Shown: positions 51,558 to 63,104, counted from the stretch's first letter. The stretch: DNA of 64,000 nucleotides from Melghirimyces profundicolus (GCF_003054245.1 NZ_QBKR01000014.1:41877-105876); one strand, 5' to 3'. The notes: generated by a model not told the origin, from the letters alone. Numbers and translations are program-made.

Positions 51558-51731
51558 ATGGCGGATCGCAACCGTGCTTTTCGGACGGGTGAACGGGTAG
51601 CTGAGGCCGGGAATTATGTAAGCGAAGCCGGCGAAAAAGCAGCTTACCGCGAAGGGGATGAGTTCCGGGCTTGCCCGGCAACCGGAAGGGAAACCAATTG
51701 GAGACGGGAGGAGGAAGAATGTGGTTGTTAG
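51558..51731 (+). CDS. YjzC-like small protein
   Basis: A 57-residue protein with FRTGERVAEAGNYVSEAG, the hallmark of the YjzC family, and a Cys-containing tail ECGC. Function unknown. ATG 51558 has AAGGAGGTGA upstream; the longer frame to 51483 is unlikely. A terminator follows. Confidence 0.8.
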   Translation: MADRNRAFRTGERVAEAGNYVSEAGEKAAYREGDEFRACPATGRETNWRREEEECGC

Positions 51732-51795
51732 CCGTTCCATATTCATGGTTGAAACCCATCAAGCCTGAAATATAGCCTAAATATCCTTTGTCCGG

Positions 51796-51826
51796 AAAAG
51801 TCGGTTTCGAACGGAACCGACTTTTC
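51796..51826 (+). terminator. Terminator of the YjzC-like gene
   Basis: AAAAGTCGGTT pairs with AACCGACTTTT around an 8-nt loop, followed by CTC. Confidence 0.75.
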
Positions 51827-52046
51827 TCATGGTTCCCCTTTGAAAGGCTTGATGCAGAATCAGTCTATTGCAAATTGGCCGCATGCGAACGAAATATGAA
51901 CCCCAAGGGTGTTCTCGATCGTTGATTATTCCAACCATTATTGGATGTTACCAGAAATCCCGGTTCCCCGCTTCTTTTATGCAACGCTCCATTTTTTATT
52001 CATTCCTTCGTCTTTTCACCAAATTCTATACCTCCCGTCAGTCAAA

Positions 52047-52086
52047 AGAAAAATCCGCTTTTCGGGGCGTGGCCCCAAAAAGCGGA
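52047..52086 (-). terminator. Terminator of glmS
   Basis: On the minus strand a 15-bp stem, TCCGCTTTTTGGGGC with GCCCCGAAAAGCGGA, is followed by TTTTTC, about 45 bp past the glmS stop codon. Confidence 0.88.
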
Positions 52087-52128
52087 CAATCCGTTTGCGG
52101 CTTTATTTTACGGTTGCATGATCCCTTC

Positions 52129-53955
<1,827 letters not shown>

Positions 53956-54123
53956 CGGTTTCACCAAACCCCCTAATGGTATACGGGGCTGTGCCGCTTG
54001 TTCGCAAGCGGCGCCCCACGTGTGTGTTTATCCATGGTTGCCGCTTTTCCGAAGCAGCTTTTTCGTTTTCTGTCCATCCCGGAATCCGGGTGAGCTGCAG
54101 GTCCAACCACCGTCTTTTGTTTT

Positions 54124-54281
54124 CCCGGTGGGCACCGTACCGGAACTTTTGTCGAACGGGTCGCCCCGTTCTTTTGTGTTCCGGTTCCTCGGCTCCGGTG
54201 CATGAGCCGGGAGGTATCCGCCGAAAACTCGATTGTCCTCCACCTCGTCAACTGCGGCGTCCACCGCAGTCCTGGCGCTTT
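54124..54281 (-). ncRNA. glmS: glmS ribozyme-riboswitch
   Basis: On the minus strand the conserved core is present: AGCGCCAGGACTGCGG at the cleavage site (GCGCC starts at 54278), then GTTGACGAGG, TCGGCGGAT, CTCCCGGCT and, at the 3' side, ACCGG stems. The GGACTGC/GCAGT helix is intact. Glucosamine-6-phosphate acts as cofactor for cleavage and the 5'-hydroxyl product is degraded. The core lies about 170 bp ahead of glmS; the 3' border is approximate. Confidence 0.93.
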
Positions 54282-54323
54282 ACGACAATGGATAGAAATG
54301 ATGGCGGCCCTTGGCTTTTCTGA

Positions 54324-54335
54324 CATCACCTCCTT
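54324..54335 (-). promoter_or_regulatory. Extended Shine-Dalgarno-like element upstream of the ribozyme
   Basis: On the minus strand AAGGAGGTGATG matches the complement of the 16S rRNA 3' end at 11 or more bases. It begins about 10 nt from the predicted transcript start. The ATG in it opens a frame that runs through the ribozyme and is too close to GGAGG for efficient initiation. Confidence 0.5.
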
Positions 54336-54351
54336 AAATGCAACTAATACT

Positions 54352-54380
54352 ATGCTATGCAAGGACTCCCTGTTTGTAAA
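54352..54380 (-). promoter_or_regulatory. Promoter of the glmS transcript
   Basis: On the minus strand TTTACA (54380-54375) and TAGCAT (54357-54352) are 17 bp apart. It directs a leader with the SD-like element and the ribozyme. Confidence 0.5.
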
Positions 54381-54386
54381 GTTAAG

Positions 54387-54438
54387 AAACCATGAAGACA
54401 GCCGAAAAGGGGGTCCAAGGCGACCGCCTTCATGGTTT
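54387..54438 (-). terminator. Terminator of the cdaA-cdaR-glmM operon
   Basis: An 11-bp inverted repeat, AAACCATGAAG with CTTCATGGTTT, encloses a 30-nt partly paired loop; TTTCTTAAC follows on the minus strand. It overlaps the -35 region of the glmS promoter. Confidence 0.6.
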
Positions 54439-54470
54439 TCCATCCCCTGGGGGGCGGGAGTGAAATCGGT

Positions 54471-55823
54471 TCAGGACAATTGGGCCCGGACAACCTCGGC
54501 GATTTCATTTACATAGGATTCCAGTTGTTTCTCGTCGGGACCTTCCGCCATCACCCGGATCAACGGCTCGGTTCCCGAGGGTCGGACCAGGACCCGACCG
54601 TCGTTACCCAGCTTTTGCTCCACTTCGTCGATCTTTTTCCGAATTGCTTCGTTCTGCTCCCAGCCGTTTTTTTCCTTCACCCGGACATTCACCAGGATCT
54701 GCGGATATTTGGTCATCATCTGAGCCAGCTGGTTCAGCGTCGTGGCTTTTTCCTTGACCACGCGCAACAATTGGAGAGCGGTCAGCATTCCGTCTCCGGT
54801 GGTGTTATGGTCGAGGAAGATCACATGGCCCGACTGCTCACCGCCCAGGTTGAACCCCCCCCGGCGCATTTCCTCCATCACGTAACGGTCCCCGACCTTG
54901 GTTTTTTCAGTCCGGATTCCCATGGATTCGGCTGCTTTGTACAGACCGATGTTGCTCATCACCGTCGTGACGATGGTGTCTTTCGTCAACTCGCCGACTT
55001 CCTTCATAAAACTGCCGCAGATTAAGAGGATATGGTCTCCGTCCACGATCTGACCTTCTTCATCGACGGCGATCAGCCGGTCGGCATCCCCGTCAAAGGC
55101 AAGCCCCAGATGGGCATTCCGTTGTAACACTTCCTGCCTGAGGCTCTCCGGGTGGGTGGAGCCGCAGTCCACGTTGATGTTCACTCCGTCCGGATCAGCA
55201 TGGATCGCCGTCACGTCGGCTCCCAGTTCCCGGAGTAGCGTGGGTGCCAGGTTGGAAGCGGCTCCATTGGCACAATCCACGACGATATCCATTCCGCAAA
55301 GGTCGGTCTGAATCGTGGACTGAAGATGTTGAAGATACTGTTTGACGGCGTCCCGGCGGTCTTCCGACCGTCCGATCCCTTCTCCTTCGGGGCGCGGCAA
55401 ACGATCTTCTTGATCCAGCAGGTCTTCGATTTCCTTCTCCAGCTCATCGGTCAACTTGAATCCGTCATGGCCGAAAAATTTGATTCCGTTATCCGTAAAA
55501 GGGTTGTGGGAAGCGGAGATCATCACCCCGGCACTGGCACCCCATTCCCGGGTGAGATAAGCGACACCCGGAGTGGAGACGACGCCCAAACGGGCCACGT
55601 CCACACCGATGGACAACATCCCCGCTACCAGCGCTGATTCCAGCAGTTCTCCGGAAAGCCGGGTGTCACGCCCGACCAGCACCCGGGGCTTTTTTCCCTT
55701 TTCGTCATTCCGGTTCTTGGTCAGCACGTACGCCCCGGCCCGTCCCAGGCGGTAAGCCAGTTCGGGTGTCAGCTCGCGGTTGGCGACACCCCTGACGCCG
55801 TCGGTCCCAAAGTATTTACCCAT
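54471..55823 (-). CDS. glmM: Phosphoglucosamine mutase GlmM
   Basis: A 450-residue enzyme turning glucosamine-6-phosphate into glucosamine-1-phosphate. The phosphorylated serine is Ser105 in ISASHNPF, the metal loop is AFDGDADR, and the phosphate loop [11 protein letters not shown] is near the end. ATG 55823 has GGAGGAG upstream; the ORF to 55847 is longer by eight unconserved residues. It ends the cdaA-cdaR-glmM group; in Bacillus GlmM also binds and regulates CdaA. Confidence 0.96.
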   Translation of the reverse strand: MGKYFGTDGVRGVANRELTPELAYRLGRAGAYVLTKNRNDEKGKKPRVLVGRDTRLSGELLESALVAGMLSIGVDVARLGVVSTPGVAYLTREWGASAGVMISASHNPFTDNGIKFFGHDGFKLTDELEKEIEDLLDQEDRLPRPEGEGIGRSEDRRDAVKQYLQHLQSTIQTDLCGMDIVVDCANGAASNLAPTLLRELGADVTAIHADPDGVNINVDCGSTHPESLRQEVLQRNAHLGLAFDGDADRLIAVDEEGQIVDGDHILLICGSFMKEVGELTKDTIVTTVMSNIGLYKAAESMGIRTEKTKVGDRYVMEEMRRGGFNLGGEQSGHVIFLDHNTTGDGMLTALQLLRVVKEKATTLNQLAQMMTKYPQILVNVRVKEKNGWEQNEAIRKKIDEVEQKLGNDGRVLVRPSGTEPLIRVMAEGPDEKQLESYVNEIAEVVRAQLS

Positions 55824-55852
55824 GTTTCTCCTCCTTCGAACAACCAACGTCT

Positions 55853-57052
55853 CTATTTTTGAATCCGAACGGTCACCGTCGGTTTTTCCGACAGGCGAAG
55901 ATAATCCGGCAGGTCGGCTTCCACAGGCACTTGATGCTCCCCGGTGCCCAGCCCGGCCAGGTTGACATAAGCCTTTACATCCGACTCATCCACCGCCAAT
56001 CGGGAAGGCGCACCGAAAAGGGTCAGATCCATACGATCCGGCCCCGCGATTTCCGCCTCCCCCCCCTTTTTCAAACCGCGGGTTCCGATCGGAACATCTT
56101 CCAGCATCTTTTCCTTTCCCTTGACGATCTTCACCCGGACCGTCACCCGTTCAGGGTTCACCTTGACGGCTTTCCCCGTAAGGGGAACCGACATTTCAAA
56201 AGTGCGGTCGTCTTTCGCCTCGGACAGATTTAACCGGGGACCCGGGTAGCTCTTTAAATCCGCCAGATAAGACGCCGGCCCGTAAACCGTCACCTGATCG
56301 ATATTCATCTTCAGATCCTCCACGGCGTAACCATTGGCCGGGAATACCACTTTGCCCATCCTCAGGGGAACCTTTTTGCTGGAGCTGGTGATGGGAACTT
56401 TTACAACGACGGAGTCCGGTTCGATCTGCACCCCGTCCAACTTCCCGTTTTCCCCGTATACTTGTAACGAGACGGAACGGGAGATCGTTTCCGTCGCTCC
56501 CTGGGCATTCATCACCGCTTTGACCGCCCGAATCTGATCCAGTTTTTCTTTGGGTCCGCTAACCCGGACTTTGCCGGGATCCACGGCCGGCTCACCGGTA
56601 TGGTAGTTCTCGGCGGGTGTTCCAATAACTTCTATTTCCACCGGCATCACTTTGCTTTGCTTTTCCTTCAGGGTCACATTCACGGTCCGGGGGCGGCTTA
56701 CCACCTCCACACCCGGCAACCCTTTTTTCTTTACCTGGATCGGTATGTTCCGGTGAACGCCCGCCCCTCTGTCCTTCAGATCCACATAGGCTTCCAGACG
56801 GGATTCGTCCAGGCGTTTCATGGAAGGGGCGGGCCCTTTGACCCGAAGGGTGACGGTCTGGGGAAGTCCGCTCACATCAAACCGATCTTTATCATATTCC
56901 ACCTTCAGGGGAACGTTGTAAACCAGGTTGCTGACATCCCCATCCCTTTCCCCGAAGGGATTGGTCTCGTCGTTCACCATCATCCACATCATCACAGCCA
57001 ACAGGAGCGCGACCACTTTGACCACGGTATTGTTCTGAAGCCACTTATCCAT
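55853..57052 (-). CDS. cdaR: CdaR, YbbR-domain regulator of CdaA
   Basis: A 399-residue protein with one N-terminal membrane segment (about 10-26) and four YbbR repeats outside the membrane, seen as recurring [18 protein letters not shown] and [14 protein letters not shown] strands. CdaR binds the diadenylate cyclase CdaA and tunes its activity. Its ATG overlaps the end of cdaA by 8 bp, as expected for coupled translation. Confidence 0.92.
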   Translation of the reverse strand: MDKWLQNNTVVKVVALLLAVMMWMMVNDETNPFGERDGDVSNLVYNVPLKVEYDKDRFDVSGLPQTVTLRVKGPAPSMKRLDESRLEAYVDLKDRGAGVHRNIPIQVKKKGLPGVEVVSRPRTVNVTLKEKQSKVMPVEIEVIGTPAENYHTGEPAVDPGKVRVSGPKEKLDQIRAVKAVMNAQGATETISRSVSLQVYGENGKLDGVQIEPDSVVVKVPITSSSKKVPLRMGKVVFPANGYAVEDLKMNIDQVTVYGPASYLADLKSYPGPRLNLSEAKDDRTFEMSVPLTGKAVKVNPERVTVRVKIVKGKEKMLEDVPIGTRGLKKGGEAEIAGPDRMDLTLFGAPSRLAVDESDVKAYVNLAGLGTGEHQVPVEADLPDYLRLSEKPTVTVRIQK

Positions 57053-57857
57053 CCGCCTCCCCCTTCCGGTGCCAAAAAGGCGATTCTTTCCCGGGGGGCT
57101 TCAATTCTTTATAGAGGCGGGAAATCAGCTCCTCATCCGATAAACCCCGCTCCAGTTGTCCTTGAACTGCGAGCGAAATCCGCCCCGTCTCTTCCGACAC
57201 GATGATGGCCACGGCATCGGTTACCTCGCTGATCCCCATTCCCGCCCGGTGGCGGGTACCCAACTCCTTGCTGATGAAGGGGTTTTCCGACAAGGGTAAA
57301 TAACACCCGGCAGCCACCACCCGGTCATGGCGCACCACCACGGCTCCGTCGTGAAGCGGCGCATTGGGCGTGAAGATGTTGGACAGAAGTTCCGATCCCA
57401 GATGGGCATCCAGTTCAATGCCTGATTCCACATAATCGGACAGACCGGTTTGCCTTTCCACCACAATCAGAGCCCCAATCCGCCGTTTGGTCAGATAGGC
57501 GACCGCTTTGACCATTTCCCCCACGGCCTTGGTGATCATCTGTTCGTCCTCCCGGGCACTCCGGTTGAAGAACCGTCCCCGCCCCAGCTGTTCGAGGGCC
57601 CGGCGAAGCTCGGGCTGAAAGATGATGATGATCACGATGATTCCCCAGGAAAAAAGGGTTTCCGTCAGCCACTGAAGGGTCGACAGCTCAAAGAAGTTGG
57701 ACAGCACCCAGACCAGGAGGACGACACTGATTCCCTTCAAGAGCTGAACAGCACGGGTTCCTTTGACCAGCATCAACAGTTTATAAATAATATAGCTGAC
57801 AATGAGAATGTCGACGATGTCATTCACATATTGAGTGATGCCATCCAGTAAACGCAT
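57045..57857 (-). CDS. cdaA: Diadenylate cyclase CdaA
   Basis: A 270-residue membrane enzyme making c-di-AMP from two ATP. Three membrane segments (about 12-90) precede the DAC domain with its active-site motifs PLHDGAVVV and GTRHRAGMG. c-di-AMP controls potassium and osmolyte transport and cell-wall balance. I chose ATG 57857 (MRLLDGITQY), with GGAGGGGG upstream; the frame to 57929 has no such site. First gene of cdaA-cdaR-glmM. Confidence 0.95.
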   Translation of the reverse strand: MRLLDGITQYVNDIVDILIVSYIIYKLLMLVKGTRAVQLLKGISVVLLVWVLSNFFELSTLQWLTETLFSWGIIVIIIIFQPELRRALEQLGRGRFFNRSAREDEQMITKAVGEMVKAVAYLTKRRIGALIVVERQTGLSDYVESGIELDAHLGSELLSNIFTPNAPLHDGAVVVRHDRVVAAGCYLPLSENPFISKELGTRHRAGMGISEVTDAVAIIVSEETGRISLAVQGQLERGLSDEELISRLYKELKPPGKESPFWHRKGEADG

Positions 57858-58009
57858 TGGCCCCCTCCACAAGTCCCATCCTTTGTTTAGTATACGACCG
57901 ACCGAAACAAGCTCATTCTCCTTATCCATTCATTATGCGATAAGGAGTAAAAAAAAGAAATGCCCCGGGGCGTAATTCCAAGGATATATACAGGGAGAGG
58001 GATAAGCCT

Positions 58010-58582
58010 TCAGACGGAGGAGGCCAAACGGCGGACGAGAGCCTTCCTCCCCCGGTGAACCCGGGTTTTCACCGTGGTGACAGGCATTTGGAGTTTTTCC
58101 CCGATCTCGGAAAGCGGCATCTGCTGGATGTACCTCAAGAGCATCACCGAGCGATAGTTGGAGGGAAGCGCCCGAAGAGCCCGTCTTACTTCCCATTGTT
58201 GTTCCCGGTCGATTAACCACTCCTCCGGTGTCTTTTCCCGGGAGGCCACAAAATGGTACCAACACCCCCCCTCTTCCCGTCCGAGCGGGGCGTCCAGATG
58301 AACTTCCGCTTTTTTCTTCCGGATCCGGTCGATGCACAGGTTGGTGGCAATCCGGTAAATCCATGTGGAAAATGGATGCCGGCAGCTGAAACGGTGGAGA
58401 TGAATGTAGGCCCGAAGAAAGGTCTCCTGGACGATATCCTCCGCTTCCTGGGCGTGGTTCAGCTTCTGATACGCCAAGGAGTAAATTCTGCGCCGGTACG
58501 GATACACCAACCTCGCGAAAGCAGCCCGGTCACCCGACCGCACGCGTTTGATCCATTCAAGTTCATCCCGGTTTTTGATCAT
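58010..58582 (-). CDS. sigW: ECF RNA polymerase sigma factor, SigW-like
   Basis: A 190-residue ECF factor: sigma-70 region 2 (RAAFARLVYPYRRRIYSLAY, EAEDIVQETFLRAY) and region 4 (RALPSNYRSVMLLRYIQ, LSEIGEKLQMPVTTVKTR). SigW of Bacillus answers antimicrobial and envelope stress and stands directly before rsiW and cdaA; the place just ahead of cdaA supports the name. Here the anti-sigma gene rsiW is absent: only 152 gene-free bp separate it from cdaA. No clear SigW-type promoter (TGAAAC, 16 bp, CGTA) was seen upstream. Confidence 0.82.
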   Translation of the reverse strand: MIKNRDELEWIKRVRSGDRAAFARLVYPYRRRIYSLAYQKLNHAQEAEDIVQETFLRAYIHLHRFSCRHPFSTWIYRIATNLCIDRIRKKKAEVHLDAPLGREEGGCWYHFVASREKTPEEWLIDREQQWEVRRALRALPSNYRSVMLLRYIQQMPLSEIGEKLQMPVTTVKTRVHRGRKALVRRLASSV

Positions 58583-58636
58583 ATTGTCCGTTCCCGCCTT
58601 TTCCTGTAGTTAGCCTCCAGCTGACAACCCTTCGTG

Positions 58637-58694
58637 TGGGTCGGCCCCATGAAAAAAGCTCCCCGCAGGAAGCCTTTTTCATGGGGTCGACCCA
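58637..58694 (-). terminator. Nested terminator hairpin between ppc and sigW
   Basis: Arms 58637-58660 and 58671-58694 pair over about 22 of 24 positions. The inner part on the minus strand, AAAAAGGCTTCC to GGGAGCTTTTTT, forms a normal terminator. The outer TGGGTCG/CGACCCA arms extend it. It is the ppc terminator although it lies 160 bp past the stop codon. Confidence 0.7.
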
Positions 58695-58851
58695 ACGGCG
58701 AAAAACCGTACCCTTTTCTAACGTCAGGAAAATGTTTCTTTTTCTACTGTCCATAGTAAAGGATGGATCAACCCTTTTCTACACTTTTCAACGCATTTCG
58801 AGATGCGGATCCGAAAATAGGACTTTTGGGTTAAGACTGGGCCGCGAGAGG

Positions 58852-61629
58852 TTATCCCGTATTGCGTAAACCCGCCGCGATGCCGTTGATGGTCAGCAAC
58901 ACTTGCTCCAACTCATTTTTGCGGGTTTCAGGATCTTCATCTTCCCGGATCAGCCCCAAAAGGTAAACCTGGATAAAGCTCAAGGGATCAACATACGGGT
59001 TTCTTAACCGGATGGACTCCTGGATCACCGGGATATGATCGAGGATATCGTCCTGACCGGTGATGGCCAGCACCACTTCCTTGGTTCGGCGATATTCCTC
59101 TTCGATGGTGGGGAAGACCCCGTTTCGCACCTCAGGATCCCGGGCAAGGGTGGAATACTCCCGGGCGATCACCAGATCCGCTTTTGCCAAGGCCATCTGG
59201 AGGTTATCGATCAGGGAACGGAAGAACACCCAGGACTCGTACATCTCCTTCAGCCGTTCCAGTCCACCTTCCCGCCGGGCGATCTCCTGCAGCCCGCTTC
59301 CCGCGGCAAACCAGGCCGGGAAGAGATTTCGGCTCTGTGTCCAGGAGAAAACCCATGGAATGGCACGCAGGTTTTCAAAGGCCTGGCTGTTTTTTCGGCG
59401 GGTGGGGCGGGATCCGATTTTCATCTCCCCGATTTCCGGCAGGGGAGTCGAGGCATTGAAATAAGGAAGGAAATGGGGGTTGTCAAACACAAAGGACTGA
59501 TAGCATTTCAGCGCCCGCTTCGAGATCTCCTCCATCGTGTCCACCCACTGGGTCGGCAGGGACCGGGTCCGACCCGCATATGCGCTGGCAGCGGAAGTCA
59601 GAAGGGCGGAGGTGGCCTGTTCCAGGCTCCGGTAAGCGATGGGTTTCAAAGCGTATCGGGAAGAAAGGACTTCCCCCTGTTCGGTGATTTTGACTCCTCC
59701 CGCCAGGGTTTCCGGGGGCTGGGCCTGGATGCTCTGGTTCAGCGGCCCGCCGCCGCGGCCCAAAGCTCCCCCGCGTCCGTGAAAAAAGCGGACGTTCAGA
59801 CCGTATTCCCGTGAAAGGCGGTACAGGTCCTTCTGGGCGCGGTACAGTTCCCAGTTGGCCGTTACCATTCCCCCGTCCTTGTTGCTGTCGGAATACCCGA
59901 GCATGATCTCCTGAACAGGGTGGCCGTTGTGGTGATCGGGAGAGTAGCTGGGATGGCGGTAGTAGTCTTCCATGATTTCTTTCGCCCGATGGAGGTCGTC
60001 GATCGTCTCCAGCAGGGGGACCACGTGAAGGGAGGATTCCACTTTACCGTTCTGCTGGCGCCACAGTCCGACTTCCTTGGCAAACAGCACCACTTCCAGA
60101 AGATCGCTGGTTCCCTGAGTCATGCTGATCAGATAGTTGCGGATCGCCTCGTCTCCGAATTCCTTTTTGGCCTCGGCGATCGTGGAAAAGAGGTTCAAGA
60201 TCTCTTGGGTCTCCTCCGAAAACTTCATGAAGGAGGAGGTCAGCGGGCGGGGGTCCGCCAGCAGTTCGGTGAGAAGCTCCTGCTTTTCCTCTTCTCCAAG
60301 ACTTGCATAATCCTCCACAATTCCGAGGGATGCCAGGATCTCCGTCAGGGCGCTTTCATGTTCACCGCTGTCCTGCCGAATGTCCAAAACCAGCAGATGG
60401 AAACCGAACAGCTCCACCTGACGGATCAGGCGGGCCAAGGGTCCGTCGGCGATGGACTGGGCGTGGTGGGTGCGCAGGCTCCGGTCGATCAGCCGGAGGT
60501 CTTCCAGAAAATCGGTCGCGTTTTCATACGCGCCTTTCTCCTTCATCCCGCTTCGGGTGTGCTTCAAGCGGGCGAGGATAAAGGTCAGCTTTCGACGGTA
60601 CAACTCCTGTTCGTTTCTCCATTCCCCTTCCCCGATATCCCCGAGGGTCACTTCCGCCTCGTCTTGTTTGACCGATTCCCGCAGAAAATCGGGGATGTGA
60701 ACCAGGCGGGTGGAGTGGCTCAATTTTTCAATTAACTCGCGGACACTTTGCTCGTACTTGCGGATCACGAGGTTCCGCTGCATGCGGAGCGTCTGCCAAG
60801 TGACTTCCGAAGTAACCCAGGGGTTTCCGTCCCGGTCCCCCCCGATCCAGGAGCCGAAACGCAGATAACAGGGAACATGCCACTGCTTTTCGGGATAATG
60901 TTTTTCCAGACTATTCTCCAATTCCCGGTGGATCTCCGGCAACACGTCAAAAAGCGTTTCATCCATGTAATAAAGGCCGTTCCGGACTTCATCGATCACG
61001 GTGGGTTTCCGGTGGCGCAACTCGTCACTCTGCCACAGCGTGAGAACTTCGGCAAGCAGCTGGGTTCTCACTTGCTCCCTTTCCCCGTCTGTAAGAAGAG
61101 GATCGTCCAGTCGGGCAACGCCCTCGGCGATCCGTTGATGGATGTCCAGGATCGTTCTTCGCACCGCTTCCGTTGGGTGGGCGGTCATCACCAGTTCCAG
61201 CGACAGGTTGCCCAGGAGTTCGTCCACCTGTTCGGCGGTCAACCCTTCCTCCTTCAAGGAACGGACGGCACTTTCGATGGAGAAGGGCTGGGCGGCGTCA
61301 GAAGCCCTCCGATATTCCCGGTGCCGACGGATCCGGTGGTTTTGTTCGGCAATATTAACCAATTGAAAGTAAAGTGCGAAGGCCCGGATGACGTCGCGGC
61401 GGACCTCCGGTGACAATCGACGGATCTGTTCTTTGCACTTCTCCAGCAACTTCGGGTCGTGGGTGGAACGGAGCTCTTTCGTCAGCTCCCGTATTTTTTC
61501 CACGTGTTCCAAGAGGGTCGGGCCTCCTTGCATGACCAACACTTCCCCCAGAATATTCCCGAGGAAGCGAACATCCTTTCTGAGCGGCATCTCTTTACGC
61601 GGCTCCGTCGTATGGGTTCCTTCATTCAT
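58852..61629 (-). CDS. ppc: Phosphoenolpyruvate carboxylase
   Basis: A 925-residue PEPC making oxaloacetate from PEP and bicarbonate. Catalytic motifs: MTAHPTEAVRRT (about 150), GSWIGGDRDGNPWVT (about 255), YSDSNKDGGM, and the Gly loop FHGRGGALGRGGGP (about 595). It ends RNTG as typical. AGAGGTGAAGG precedes the ATG at 61629. Most Bacillus use pyruvate carboxylase instead; PEPC supplies C4 acids for the TCA cycle. Monocistronic. Confidence 0.96.
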   Translation of the reverse strand: MNEGTHTTEPRKEMPLRKDVRFLGNILGEVLVMQGGPTLLEHVEKIRELTKELRSTHDPKLLEKCKEQIRRLSPEVRRDVIRAFALYFQLVNIAEQNHRIRRHREYRRASDAAQPFSIESAVRSLKEEGLTAEQVDELLGNLSLELVMTAHPTEAVRRTILDIHQRIAEGVARLDDPLLTDGEREQVRTQLLAEVLTLWQSDELRHRKPTVIDEVRNGLYYMDETLFDVLPEIHRELENSLEKHYPEKQWHVPCYLRFGSWIGGDRDGNPWVTSEVTWQTLRMQRNLVIRKYEQSVRELIEKLSHSTRLVHIPDFLRESVKQDEAEVTLGDIGEGEWRNEQELYRRKLTFILARLKHTRSGMKEKGAYENATDFLEDLRLIDRSLRTHHAQSIADGPLARLIRQVELFGFHLLVLDIRQDSGEHESALTEILASLGIVEDYASLGEEEKQELLTELLADPRPLTSSFMKFSEETQEILNLFSTIAEAKKEFGDEAIRNYLISMTQGTSDLLEVVLFAKEVGLWRQQNGKVESSLHVVPLLETIDDLHRAKEIMEDYYRHPSYSPDHHNGHPVQEIMLGYSDSNKDGGMVTANWELYRAQKDLYRLSREYGLNVRFFHGRGGALGRGGGPLNQSIQAQPPETLAGGVKITEQGEVLSSRYALKPIAYRSLEQATSALLTSAASAYAGRTRSLPTQWVDTMEEISKRALKCYQSFVFDNPHFLPYFNASTPLPEIGEMKIGSRPTRRKNSQAFENLRAIPWVFSWTQSRNLFPAWFAAGSGLQEIARREGGLERLKEMYESWVFFRSLIDNLQMALAKADLVIAREYSTLARDPEVRNGVFPTIEEEYRRTKEVVLAITGQDDILDHIPVIQESIRLRNPYVDPLSFIQVYLLGLIREDEDPETRKNELEQVLLTINGIAAGLRNTG

Positions 61630-61826
61630 GGGAGTCCTTCACCTCTCATTTTCCAGATGAAATCGACGGATCGTTCAAAACTTTTTGCACCGGACAGATC
61701 CTTGTTTTTTGATATCCCCGGATCCGGATGGAAAAGCCTTGTATCCATTGTACCAAAAGGATGATCTTTATAAAGGGAGATGAATGGTTATTACACCTGA
61801 CGAACCAAGCTCCGGTGTCCTCTATG

Positions 61827-61857
61827 AAAAAAGGCCCCCGCATTCTCCGCGGAGGGT
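61827..61857 (-). terminator. Terminator of the arginase gene
   Basis: On the minus strand CCGC and GCGG with flanking G/C pairs form an imperfect stem ending in GGCCTTTTTT, 14 bp after the stop codon. Confidence 0.65.
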
Positions 61858-61870
61858 CCGGATACCCGTT

Positions 61871-62773
61871 TTACAACACTTTTTCTCCAAACACGGAACC
61901 GATCAAGGCCACTGCCGCTTTGGCGGTACGGTTGCCGTGGTCCAGTATGGGATTGACTTCCACGAACTCCGCCGAGGTCAGAAGGTCGGCTTCCGCCAGC
62001 ATCTCCATCGCCAGGTGACTCTCGCGGTAAGTGATCCCGCCCGCCACCGGCGTGCCGACACCGGGGGCGTCGTGAGGGTCCAAACCGTCCAGATCCAGGC
62101 TGAGGTGCACCCCGTCGGTACCTTCCGACACGATCTTGAGGGACTCCTCCATGACGGCTCCCATTCCCATGCGGTCGATGTCATGCATGGTAAAAACCTT
62201 AATGCCCCGTTCCCGGATCAGCACCCGTTCTCCTTCGTCCAGCTGACGGGCTCCGATAATGACCACATTTTCCGGTTGGATTTTCGGTGCGAACCCGCCG
62301 ATGTTCACCAGATCCGGATGCCCCAATCCCAAACCGACGGCAAGCGGCATTCCGTGAATGTTTCCGGAAGGACTGGTTTCCGCTGTATTCAGATCTCCGT
62401 GGGCATCGAACCAAATGACCCCCATGCGCTTGTGGTGCTTGGCCATGCCGGCGATCGTTCCGATGGCAATGCTGTGATCGCCGCCCAGGATCAGCGGAAA
62501 ACGGCCGGTTCTTACGACTTTGTCGATGGTGCTCGCCAGTTCTTTGCTGACCTCGGTGATCTCCCGGAGATACTTCAACTGCAATTCACCGACATCATAG
62601 GATTCCGGGGTGGGGACCATCAGATTTCCATGATCTTGCACATCCCATCCAAGCCCGGTCAACTTTTCCTTGACGGAAGCATACCGAATCGCACTGGGAC
62701 CCATGTCCACACCACGCCGGTCCGCTCCCAGATCCATCGGTACCCCGATGATGGTGATTTTCTTGTTTTTCAT
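61871..62773 (-). CDS. rocF: Arginase
   Basis: A 300-residue Mn-dependent enzyme that splits arginine into ornithine and urea. All metal motifs are present: GGDHS (about 99), WFDAHGDLN (about 125) and SLDLDGLDP (about 227). The length equals Bacillus RocF. GAGGGAT precedes the ATG. The upstream region shows an extended -10 (TGTTAAAAT at about 62830, minus strand) but no SigL-type -24/-12 promoter as used by the Bacillus roc genes, so regulation may differ. Confidence 0.94.
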   Translation of the reverse strand: MKNKKITIIGVPMDLGADRRGVDMGPSAIRYASVKEKLTGLGWDVQDHGNLMVPTPESYDVGELQLKYLREITEVSKELASTIDKVVRTGRFPLILGGDHSIAIGTIAGMAKHHKRMGVIWFDAHGDLNTAETSPSGNIHGMPLAVGLGLGHPDLVNIGGFAPKIQPENVVIIGARQLDEGERVLIRERGIKVFTMHDIDRMGMGAVMEESLKIVSEGTDGVHLSLDLDGLDPHDAPGVGTPVAGGITYRESHLAMEMLAEADLLTSAEFVEVNPILDHGNRTAKAAVALIGSVFGEKVL

Positions 62774-63033
62774 CTGAACGATCCCTCGACTTTCTCTGGT
62801 TGTCTGATCATTGATCTCCCTGACATTTTAACATATCCACAACTGAGGATCTTCTTGAAACACAAATATCAGTCCTTATATACACTTTTTAGTGTTATAA
62901 CGATTATATGTCAGTTATTATGAATAAAACATTGAATAAAAGAGATGAAAGCGTTGGAATGAGCTCTGACCCCAAATGGGATTGTGTGAGGTTTGAGGAC
63001 TTCGGTTTTTTCAACTGAATCCTTATACAATAC
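62774..63033. other. Arginase promoter region, no gene
   Basis: An AT-rich gap. On the minus strand it holds the arginase leader and promoter, and an ACACT-TTTT-AGTGT palindrome at 62882-62895 about 110 bp upstream of the start. Open frames here are fragments. Confidence 0.5.
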
Positions 63034-63058
63034 AAAAAACCGGAGTATGCCTCCGGTT
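63034..63058 (-). terminator. Second terminator of the rRNA-tRNA operon
   Basis: On the minus strand CCGGAG pairs with CTCCGG around a 5-nt loop and is followed by T6. Confidence 0.85.
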
Positions 63059-63071
63059 TGCCACAAATAAT

Positions 63072-63099
63072 AAAAAACCACCTGTTTCACAGGTGGTTT
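63072..63099 (-). terminator. First terminator of the rRNA-tRNA operon
   Basis: On the minus strand AACCACCTGT pairs with ACAGGTGGTT around a 3-nt loop and is followed by T6, 6 bp after tRNA-Gly. Two terminators in tandem are common for rRNA operons. Confidence 0.9.
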
Positions 63100-63104
63100 C
63101 AAAG

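Larger units (their letters stand above)
51732..52128. other. Gene-free convergent region
   Basis: It contains the YjzC terminator and the glmS terminator. Frames seen between them have no ribosome site. Confidence 0.6.

Noticed and set aside
53973..54443. Minus-strand frame of 156 codons before glmS
   Set aside because: It reads straight through the glmS ribozyme; the SD-like element is too close to its ATG, and RNA structure explains the sequence better.
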